From Chryseobacterium sp. 6424 (GTDB taxonomy: Bacteria; Bacteroidota; Bacteroidia; Flavobacteriales; Weeksellaceae): a stretch of DNA of 64,000 bases. Both the position numbers and the translations under genes were made by a program. Where the stretch lies: positions 248,001-312,000 of the forward strand of contig NZ_CP023540.1 in assembly GCF_003692615.1 (NCBI RefSeq), given 5' to 3'. Of the stretch, positions 38,254 through 45,069 are shown one piece after another. Every line of letters begins with the position of its first letter. The first letter of the stretch is position 1. The notes beneath the pieces are model-generated. The model was not told the origin of the DNA. It ran no database searches and was given only the letters and a program-made list of their open reading frames with translations.

Positions 38254-38286
38254 AGCGTTGTTAGGGCTTTAAGCCCTAACAACGCT
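38254..38286. repeat. REP-like 33-nt palindrome, copy A (after htpG)
   Basis: AGCGTTGTTAGGGCTT - T - AAGCCCTAACAACGCT, perfect 16-bp arms. Same sequence family as copies at 55913, 56551 and 60884. Confidence 0.85.
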
Positions 38287-38309
38287 TTTAAGCCTACATT
38301 TAAAATTGC

Positions 38310-38317
38310 TATCTTTG
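38310..38317 (+). promoter_or_regulatory. -7 box TATCTTTG of the DHS-like gene
   Basis: Exact TAnnTTTG match, 15 nt before the ATG at 38333. Confidence 0.65.
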
Positions 38318-38332
38318 TATAAATTAAAAATT

Positions 38333-39307
38333 ATGAGCAAACCGATTTCAGAATTTATTGAAAAATATTACCTTCATTTCAATGCTGCCGCATTGGTAGA
38401 TGCATCAAAAGCGTATGTGGCTCATCTGAAAGAGGGTGGCAAAATGATGATTACGCTGGCGGGTGCCATGTCTACGGCAGAATTAGGGAAAATTCTGGCT
38501 GAGATGATCCGTCAGGACAAAGTGCAGTTCATTTCATGTACTGGGGCAAACCTTGAAGAAGATTTAATGAATTTGGTAGCGCATTCGCATTATGAAAGAG
38601 TACCAAATTACCGCGATTTGACTCCCGAAGAAGAGTGGGGATTACTTGAAAAAGGACTTAACAGGGTGACAGATACCTGTATCCCGGAAGAAGAAGCTTT
38701 CCGAAGACTACAGAAACATATATATGAAATCTGGAAAGACGCTGATAACAAAGGTGAACGCTATTTCCCACACGAATATATGTACAAAATGCTGCTTTCC
38801 GGCGTGCTGGAGCAGTACTATGAAATCCCTAAAGAAAACTCGTGGATGTTGGCCGCGGCTGAGAAAAATTTACCGATCGTCGTTCCGGGCTGGGAAGATT
38901 CCACTATGGGGAATATCTTTGCAAGTTACTGTATCAAAGGTGACTTGAAGCCTTCTACCATGAAATCGGGTATTGAATATATGACCTATCTGGCTGATTG
39001 GTATCCTAAAAATTCAGGTGGTAAAGGTGTTGGTTTCTTCCAGATTGGTGGCGGTATCGCGGGTGACTTTCCGATTTGTGTGGTGCCGATGCTGTACCAG
39101 GATCTCGAGATGCATGACATCCCATTCTGGTCATATTTCTGTCAGATCTCAGATTCTACGACTTCTTACGGATCATACTCCGGAGCGGTACCGAACGAAA
39201 AAATCACTTGGGGCAAACTCGACATCAAGACGCCTAAATTTATCGTAGAAAGTGATGCTACCATCTGTGCACCGCTAATGTTCTCTTATATCTTAGAGAA
39301 TTCCTAA
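38333..39307 (+). CDS. deoxyhypusine synthase-like protein lacking the catalytic lysine
   Basis: 324 residues from the ATG at 38333; an upstream TTG lies in the promoter. It matches the deoxyhypusine synthase family fold along its length: MITLAGAMSTAELG, FISCTGANLEEDL, VVPGWEDSTMGN, GGGIAG, and SYSGAVPNEKITWGKL. The active-site lysine of true DHS follows the GGG motif (GGGVVKHH in human); here the sequence is GGGIAGDFPI, with no Lys. Bacteria lack eIF5A, so the substrate is unknown; polyamine-linked chemistry is only a guess. Common in Bacteroidota as a 'DHS family protein'. Confidence 0.85.
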   Translation: MSKPISEFIEKYYLHFNAAALVDASKAYVAHLKEGGKMMITLAGAMSTAELGKILAEMIRQDKVQFISCTGANLEEDLMNLVAHSHYERVPNYRDLTPEEEWGLLEKGLNRVTDTCIPEEEAFRRLQKHIYEIWKDADNKGERYFPHEYMYKMLLSGVLEQYYEIPKENSWMLAAAEKNLPIVVPGWEDSTMGNIFASYCIKGDLKPSTMKSGIEYMTYLADWYPKNSGGKGVGFFQIGGGIAGDFPICVVPMLYQDLEMHDIPFWSYFCQISDSTTSYGSYSGAVPNEKITWGKLDIKTPKFIVESDATICAPLMFSYILENS

Positions 39308-39328
39308 AAATACAGAGATTTAGAAAAG

Positions 39329-39360
39329 AAAAAGTACAACCAGCCGGTTGTACTTTTTTT
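39329..39360. terminator. bidirectional terminator between DHS-like and gre-like genes
   Basis: AAAGTACAACC - AGCC - GGTTGTACTTT stem followed by T-runs on both strands, between convergent genes. Confidence 0.85.
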
Positions 39361-39385
39361 GTATTAATTAATGATGCCGTAGTTA

Positions 39386-39769
39386 TTAATTCTGTGACCA
39401 CGGCTCCACCTGAAGGATCTCTATTTTACGCTCGCCTTCAGCAAAAGGCCATTCAATCACATCCCCGACTTTGTAACCTAACGTCGCAAGCGCCATATCA
39501 GAAAGGATGGAATATTTGTTTTTCTTCGGTTTGGCTTCGGCAATTCCCACGAAAATATATTCTTCCTCCTTGTTTTCGGTATGGTCTTTAATTTTTACTT
39601 TACAGTCCACGGTCACCACATCTTCAGGCAGTTCGCGGCGGCGTACCTGTATCGCGTTCCGGAGTTCAGTGGTCAGCCTTTCCTCTTCAGCTGGGGAAAC
39701 TTTTTTCCTTCTTAAATGATCTTTTATTGCGTCGTAAATTCCTGTTGTTAAAATGATTTGATTAGACAT
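39386..39769 (-). CDS. short GreA/GreB-family protein (Rnk-like)
   Basis: 127 residues from the ATG at 39769 (MSNQIILTTGIYDAIK). The C-terminal FKBP-like Gre domain is clear (ILSDMALATLGYKVGDVIEWPF), but the N-terminal coiled coil is only about 35-40 residues against about 70 in GreA, and the acidic GDLxENAEY tip needed for RNA cleavage by polymerase is absent. This resembles Rnk and the small Gre-like factors of Bacteroidota. Binding to RNA polymerase is likely; cleavage stimulation is unlikely. Confidence 0.82.
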   Translation of the reverse strand: MSNQIILTTGIYDAIKDHLRRKKVSPAEEERLTTELRNAIQVRRRELPEDVVTVDCKVKIKDHTENKEEEYIFVGIAEAKPKKNKYSILSDMALATLGYKVGDVIEWPFAEGERKIEILQVEPWSQN

Positions 39770-40087
39770 TTTTCCTGAATGTTTTAAAGAAATGAGGTGT
39801 TTAGAATACAGTCCAATATGGCTGGCGTCAAATGATGCAGCTGAAAAAAACACGAAAATTGATAGAAGTAGGTAAGAGGTTCCCGCCTTGGACCTGGCGG
39901 GCTTATTAAATAAAGTCTTTGGAACTTTTCAGGAAAGAATCGGTATGCAGATAACGCAAGGCTTGTAAAAGTCTTGATATAAGGTTCTCGTCTAAAAAAA
40001 TAGATCGGCTCATCGTTATCGTACAGGTTTTATACAAATTTAAAGAATATAAATCTGAAAAACAAGTTTTTACAAAAGATTAATAAA
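39770..40087. other. intergenic region upstream of the gre-like gene
   Basis: About 320 nt with no gene. Contains one hairpin, CCCGCC/GGCGGG (39882-39901), and nothing else I can interpret. Confidence 0.5.
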
Positions 40088-40480
40088 TCAGAATCTAAAC
40101 TTCCGATTATCTTTTTTCTCTGAACGCTGCTTTTTAGCTTGCAGACGTTTTTCGATTTGCCCTTTGCTCGGCTTTGTAGGTTTGCGCTTTTTTGGCTGTA
40201 ATAATGATTTGTTGACGAGCTCTAGAATTTTTTCAGTTGCCGCTTTCTTATTCTGGATTTGAGTCCGGGCTTCGGAAACAGTCAGTTGAAGTACACCTTC
40301 CTGGTTTACTCTGTTCGATAGTTTGGCGGTGATGAGGTTTTTTTCATCCTCCTGAAACAAGGCGCTTTGGGCAATTTTCCACATCACGGTGACAGAAGTT
40401 TCCACCTTGTTGACATTTTGCCCGCCTGCGCCGCTGCTGCGCGATGTTTTGTATGAAAGCTCCTTGCTGAAATCTCTCAT
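40088..40480 (-). CDS. arfB: alternative ribosome-rescue factor ArfB
   Basis: 130 residues. Release-factor-like catalytic domain with the GGQ motif in SSGAGGQNVNK, and a Lys/Arg-rich C-terminal tail (PKKRKPTKPSKGQIEKRLQ) that enters the empty mRNA channel. It hydrolyses peptidyl-tRNA on stalled ribosomes. Its ATG overlaps the menE stop by 4 nt, so it is translationally coupled to menE in the argS-menE-arfB operon. Confidence 0.93.
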   Translation of the reverse strand: MRDFSKELSYKTSRSSGAGGQNVNKVETSVTVMWKIAQSALFQEDEKNLITAKLSNRVNQEGVLQLTVSEARTQIQNKKAATEKILELVNKSLLQPKKRKPTKPSKGQIEKRLQAKKQRSEKKDNRKFRF

Positions 40481-41526
40481 GGCCTATCCTGTACGAGTTG
40501 GGTAAGATCCCGGCGGTTGATTTTCCCGTTCGCCAACCGTGGAAATGTTTTGAAGAAATAAATTTCCTTCGGAACATGATTTCTGGAATGTTTTTCTGCG
40601 ATTTTCGTCTTCAAATCATCTATTTCCTCCTTTAATGCTAGGTTTTCTTCCGCTTCGATAGTCATTACAAGTTTTTCACCGAGCATCTCATCGGGTTGTG
40701 CCGTGAAAACCACCTCATATGCCAGATGCTGTTTCGCAAAGTCTTCCAAAACCTCCGGATGTATCTTCAATCCACCAGAATTGATGACATTATCTTGCCT
40801 ACCTATGAAAACAAACGTACCGTCATCATTCAGTTCAACGATATCATTAGTTTGTAAAATATCAGCGTTCATTTGCGGGGCGTCGATCTTCAGGCAGTTG
40901 CGGACGTCGGTACTTAAGCCAATGTCTTCGAATGCTTTAAAATGATTTTCCCTCACCGGAAATATTTCTTTCAGCGCAATGTGCGATAGCGTTTCGGACA
41001 TGCCGTATGTTTCATAAATCTTCACTTTTGTACTGGGAGAAAGTGTATCATGAATTTTTCGCTGAAGCTGTTGTGACACCTGTGCGCCGCCGATAATCAA
41101 CTTTTGAAGCAAGTGCAAGCGATCCAACGAGTTCTCAACCTGTAATGGGGACATGGCACAGAAATCTACCGCTTGCGTAAGCTCCTTGAGCGGGCGCGAT
41201 GAAGGCGTGAAAACCGAAAGTTTTAGTTTTCGTTCTATCGCCCTTACAATCATCATTTTACCGGAAATATAAGCCACGGGCAAGCACAGTAAAGCTGTAT
41301 CACCTTCATTTAATTTTAGGAAATCACAAGTCATCCGCGCCGAATGGCGCATCTTTCCTTTTTCAACATCAAATATTTTTGGGATACCTGTAGAACCTGA
41401 GGTCTGCACCGGCACTATAACCGATGCGTTATGCCAATCCTTCAAAAAAGAAATCACCTCCTCCTCAAACGGTGTTTGTGGAGAAAGTGTATTTATATTA
41501 AATGGTATGCTGAAATCAAGCCACAT
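40477..41526 (-). CDS. menE: AMP-binding enzyme, probable o-succinylbenzoate-CoA ligase
   Basis: 349 residues, short for an acyl-CoA synthetase but normal for MenE of Bacteroidota. ATP-binding VPVQTSGSTGIPKIF, KIYETYGMSETLSHIA, and hinge motif FIGRQDNVINSGGLKIHPE are present, with the catalytic Lys in PRLANGKINRRDL. It activates o-succinylbenzoate in menaquinone synthesis. It starts 1 nt after the argS stop; no other men genes are in the window, so the substrate assignment comes from family resemblance. Confidence 0.85.
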   Translation of the reverse strand: MWLDFSIPFNINTLSPQTPFEEEVISFLKDWHNASVIVPVQTSGSTGIPKIFDVEKGKMRHSARMTCDFLKLNEGDTALLCLPVAYISGKMMIVRAIERKLKLSVFTPSSRPLKELTQAVDFCAMSPLQVENSLDRLHLLQKLIIGGAQVSQQLQRKIHDTLSPSTKVKIYETYGMSETLSHIALKEIFPVRENHFKAFEDIGLSTDVRNCLKIDAPQMNADILQTNDIVELNDDGTFVFIGRQDNVINSGGLKIHPEVLEDFAKQHLAYEVVFTAQPDEMLGEKLVMTIEAEENLALKEEIDDLKTKIAEKHSRNHVPKEIYFFKTFPRLANGKINRRDLTQLVQDRP

Positions 41527-41527
41527 A

Positions 41528-43306
41528 TTACATACGGTCTACGGTACCTATGCCCAGCAGCTTAAGCCCTTTTTTGATGGTTTTAGCGGTAAGGTGCGAA
41601 AGCTCCAGCCGGAACTGGCGGGCATTGGCATCCTCATGCGACAGCACCGGATTGTTTTGGTAGAAGGAATTGTAAGATTTGACGAGGTCGTACACATAAT
41701 TGGCCACCAAAGCAGGTGAAAAAGTATCCGCGGCGCGGCTCACGACTTCTTTAAAGTTGACCAGATTCATGATAAGGTCTTTTTCCGAAGCGTTAAGTGT
41801 ATAGGCGTCCACCTTTTGCTGGCTGTATTCTGCCTTGTGAAGCAGCGACTGAATCCTGGCGTAAGTGTATTGAATGAAAGGTCCGGTGTTGCCGTTAAAC
41901 TCAATACTGTCCTTTGGGTTGAATAGCATTTTCTTACGCGGATCCACCTTCAGCATGAAATATTTCAGTGCGCCAATGCCTACAGTTTCGTAAGACGTTT
42001 CTTTCTCTTCAATGGTGAGGTTCTCGAGTTTGCCGAGTTCTTCCGCTTTTTCTTTGGCGGTGTTGTACATTTCCTGCATCAGGTCGTCAGCATCAACCAC
42101 GGTGCCTTCCCGGGACTTCATTTTACCTTCGGGCAACTCTACCATGCCATAGGACAGGTGATAAAGGTTTTCGGCCCAGTCGTAGCCGAGTTTTTTCAGG
42201 ATTTTAAAGAGAACGTCGAAATGGTAATCCTGTTCGTTGCCTACGGTATAGATCATTTTCTGGATGTCGTTATCACGGAAGCGTTGTACAGCAGTTCCCA
42301 AATCCTGTGTCATGTACACTGAAGTTCCGTCTGAACGTAAAAGAAGTTTATGATCGAGCCCTTCATCGGAGAGGTCGCACCATACGGAGCCGTCTTCTTT
42401 ACGATAAAGTACGCCACGCAGCAAACCATCTTGTATGATGTCTTTACCCAAGATATAAGTCTGACTTTCATATTGTACCTGATCGAAATCTACGCCAAGG
42501 CGGTCATAGGTTTTCTGGAAACCATCATACACCCATGAGTTCATTTCCTGCCATAGATTGCGTACTTTTTCATCATTTTTTTCCCAGTTCAGCAGCATCT
42601 GCTGTGCTTCCTTCATAATAGAGGCCTCTTTTTTAGCCTCTTCTTCAGTTTTTCCCTGTACTACAAGAGCGGCAACTTCTTCTTTGTAGCATTTATCAAA
42701 GGCTACGTAATAGTTGCCAACCAGTTTATCACCCTTAAGGTTGGCCGAAGTCGGGTTGGCGCCGTTACCAAATTTTTCCCACGCCAGCATGGATTTGCAG
42801 ATGTGTATGCCACGGTCGTTGATGATTTGGGTTTTGATCACGTTATAGCCATCTGCCTTCAGGATTTCTGCTACGGAATAACCGAGGAGGTTGTTGCGGA
42901 TATGGCCCAGGTGAAGAGGTTTGTTGGTGTTTGGTGAAGAATATTCGATCATCACCGTCTGGTGCTTCTCGTCAGTTTCATCAAAGTTTTCTTTGGCAGA
43001 ATAAAAGTTGTTCAGAAAGAAATCGTTTCTGATGGTGAGATTTAGGAAGCCGTTCACCACATTGAAGCTCTGTACGAAATCGGTTTGGGTAGAAAGTGCG
43101 TCGCCGAGTTCCGTGGCTACATAATCCGGACTTTTCTTTACGATTTTTACGAGTGGAAAAGTGACTACGCTAAAATCTCCTTCGAAGCCGCTCCTGTTTT
43201 GCTGCACCTCGAGTTTGAGATTATGTTTATGGTTTAGATCATCGATCTGAAAGACATTCTGGATAACTTCGTCGATCTTGTTTTCAATAATATTTTTGAT
43301 ATTCAT
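41528..43306 (-). CDS. argS: arginyl-tRNA synthetase
   Basis: 592 residues. N-terminal Arg-tRNA recognition domain, class I signature PLHLGHIRNNLLG, KMKSREGTVV in place of KMSKS, and a DALR anticodon-binding domain at the C terminus (FRLELSHLTAKTIKKGLKLLGI). First gene of the argS-menE-arfB operon, with a -7 box TATATTTG at 43327-43334. Confidence 0.96.
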   Translation of the reverse strand: MNIKNIIENKIDEVIQNVFQIDDLNHKHNLKLEVQQNRSGFEGDFSVVTFPLVKIVKKSPDYVATELGDALSTQTDFVQSFNVVNGFLNLTIRNDFFLNNFYSAKENFDETDEKHQTVMIEYSSPNTNKPLHLGHIRNNLLGYSVAEILKADGYNVIKTQIINDRGIHICKSMLAWEKFGNGANPTSANLKGDKLVGNYYVAFDKCYKEEVAALVVQGKTEEEAKKEASIMKEAQQMLLNWEKNDEKVRNLWQEMNSWVYDGFQKTYDRLGVDFDQVQYESQTYILGKDIIQDGLLRGVLYRKEDGSVWCDLSDEGLDHKLLLRSDGTSVYMTQDLGTAVQRFRDNDIQKMIYTVGNEQDYHFDVLFKILKKLGYDWAENLYHLSYGMVELPEGKMKSREGTVVDADDLMQEMYNTAKEKAEELGKLENLTIEEKETSYETVGIGALKYFMLKVDPRKKMLFNPKDSIEFNGNTGPFIQYTYARIQSLLHKAEYSQQKVDAYTLNASEKDLIMNLVNFKEVVSRAADTFSPALVANYVYDLVKSYNSFYQNNPVLSHEDANARQFRLELSHLTAKTIKKGLKLLGIGTVDRM

Positions 43307-43326
43307 AGTTTATCATTTTTCCAAAA

Positions 43327-43334
43327 CAAATATA
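43327..43334 (-). promoter_or_regulatory. -7 box TATATTTG of the argS promoter
   Basis: Exact TAnnTTTG match on the minus strand, 21 nt before the argS ATG at 43306. Confidence 0.65.
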
Positions 43335-43341
43335 CGGAAAT

Positions 43342-43367
43342 AAAAAAACCACCTGTGAGGGTGGTTT
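43342..43367 (-). terminator. terminator after the second susCD operon
   Basis: AAACCACC - TGTGAG - GGTGGTTT, 8-bp stem, followed by seven T on the minus strand, 24 nt after the SusD-2 stop. Confidence 0.8.
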
Positions 43368-43390
43368 GAAATTAAATAGTGTTTGAGTGG

Positions 43391-45057
43391 TTAGTTTTTA
43401 TCCCAGATAAGTTTCTTGTCCATTTTATCGCCACCAAGAGCTTGAACGGCCGCCTGATAGTTGCTTGGATTAAGAGTCTGAGGCTGGGTTGGATAATACA
43501 GTCTTGCGGGTATATCGGTCAGTCCTGGTACTAATGAATTAAAAGTATAGGAAGTGTACGTAACGCCACCAGTTGTATATGGAACGTTCAGTGCGTGAGA
43601 TTCACCGACTTTGAGAAGCGTGCTAGGATATCCTGTTCTTCTGTATTCGTTCCATGCTTCTTGTGGTTGCATGTATAGTGCGATATACTTTTGATTCAAA
43701 ACATTCGCCTGATTAGCAGCGGGAAGCGCGTTAACAAAGGCTGTTACTTTGGCGGCATCCTCGCCTTGTAGTGGATTAGTTTTAATAGGGTCATCGTTGT
43801 ACCATTTTTCGATCGAAGCACGAACGCCTTTTCTGTACCATGTATCATCCCATCCATTTACTTCTGATAAAAGGAAACATACTTCAGAGTATTCCATCAA
43901 CATTTCAGTATAGTCCGCACGAAGGACTTTATAGCTGAAGAAAGACGAAGTTGCTCTTTGCGAAGCAGTCCAGCCATTGGCAGGCATACCATATGGCATG
44001 CCGCCATAATAACTAAGTGTATCGCTTTCTACATATTTTTTATCTCTTACAGCAGAAATTGGCAACGTTTTGTATTTTGGCTCTGTTTTATCATCAAGCC
44101 ACTTGTCATTAAATTGCTTGTAAGGAGCTGCGTATTTCTGTAAGCGTGGATCAACGCCGAAGTTTCCTCTTTCTCCTTTCAAAAGTTCGATAAAGGTATT
44201 TGCAACGCTGAAGTCAGTTCTGTTATCCACAAAGTGCGCTGACCACATTGGCGAAGGGTTTGTCGCATTGTTTTCATAGGTGAGGCCTACGTTATCAGAA
44301 TTTGACTGCATTACGCCTCCAGCTATTGCTTCTGTAATATGCGTTTCTGCACCCGGAATGGTTCCTTTAACACGGTTAGCTATTCTGAGTCGCAAAGAGT
44401 TAGCAAACTTTTTCAATTTGTCTGGAGAACCGAAAAGCAAATCGCCTTGTGTGAAAACTGGTTTGTCCGACTCAATCATCGCGGCAGCTTCCTTCAGTTC
44501 CTTTAAAAGATCAGCATATATTTTTGCTGTGGTGCAAACTTGGGTGTGACATTAGTAATGTCCAGCGCCTGAAAATCAGCATCTTTATTGCCATAGGAAT
44601 AGTATGGTACATCTCCGAACCTATCAACAAGGTTAGAGAATACATACGCTAACATCACACGAGATGCCGCAATTTGATTCTTGTTAGATCCATAGGCAGA
44701 CATCTGCACTTTATATTTAGGGTCCTCATTCAAGTCTATAATGTTTTTATAATCTTGAGCCGTTAAATAAAATGTGTTCCAAAATGCATCACCACTCGTT
44801 AATCTGTACTGAAACTTATCTTCTTCTGTGTAGTTACGCTGTGCCGAGTACTGCATCCACGGTAAAGCTACTCTTCCTGACGGAAATCCTCCTCTAGTTC
44901 CATCCATTAATTCTTTATTGGCGCTGTTGAAAAGTCCGTACGTTAAAGAGATTTCGGGACTATTTGGACTTGTATTTATTTCTTCAAAATCCTGTCTGCA
45001 ACTTTGGGTAGACAATACCAAAGTTGCAGTACAAATTGCAAAAAATATCTTTTTCAT
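43391..45057 (-). CDS. second SusD/RagB-type lipoprotein, frameshifted
   Basis: Two ORFs: 44503-45057 (starts MKKIFFAICTATLVLSTQSC, lipobox Cys20) and a frame ending at 43391 whose first ATG is at 44479. One T missing from the run 44521-44525 (A-run on the coding strand) breaks the frame: with six A the junction reads QQKIYADLLKELKEAAAMIESDK. The restored protein of about 555 residues belongs to the SusD-like family with YNDDPIKTN and QEAWNEYRRTGYP motifs (SusD_2 type). Partner of the SusC encoded 12 nt upstream. No enzymes are nearby, so its ligand (glycan or peptide) is unknown. Confidence 0.85.
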
Positions 45058-45069
45058 GTTTTCTAGTAA

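Noticed and set aside
39882..39901. CCCGCC/GGCGGG hairpin considered as another REP copy
   Set aside because: No sequence likeness to the 33-nt palindromes and only one copy in the window.
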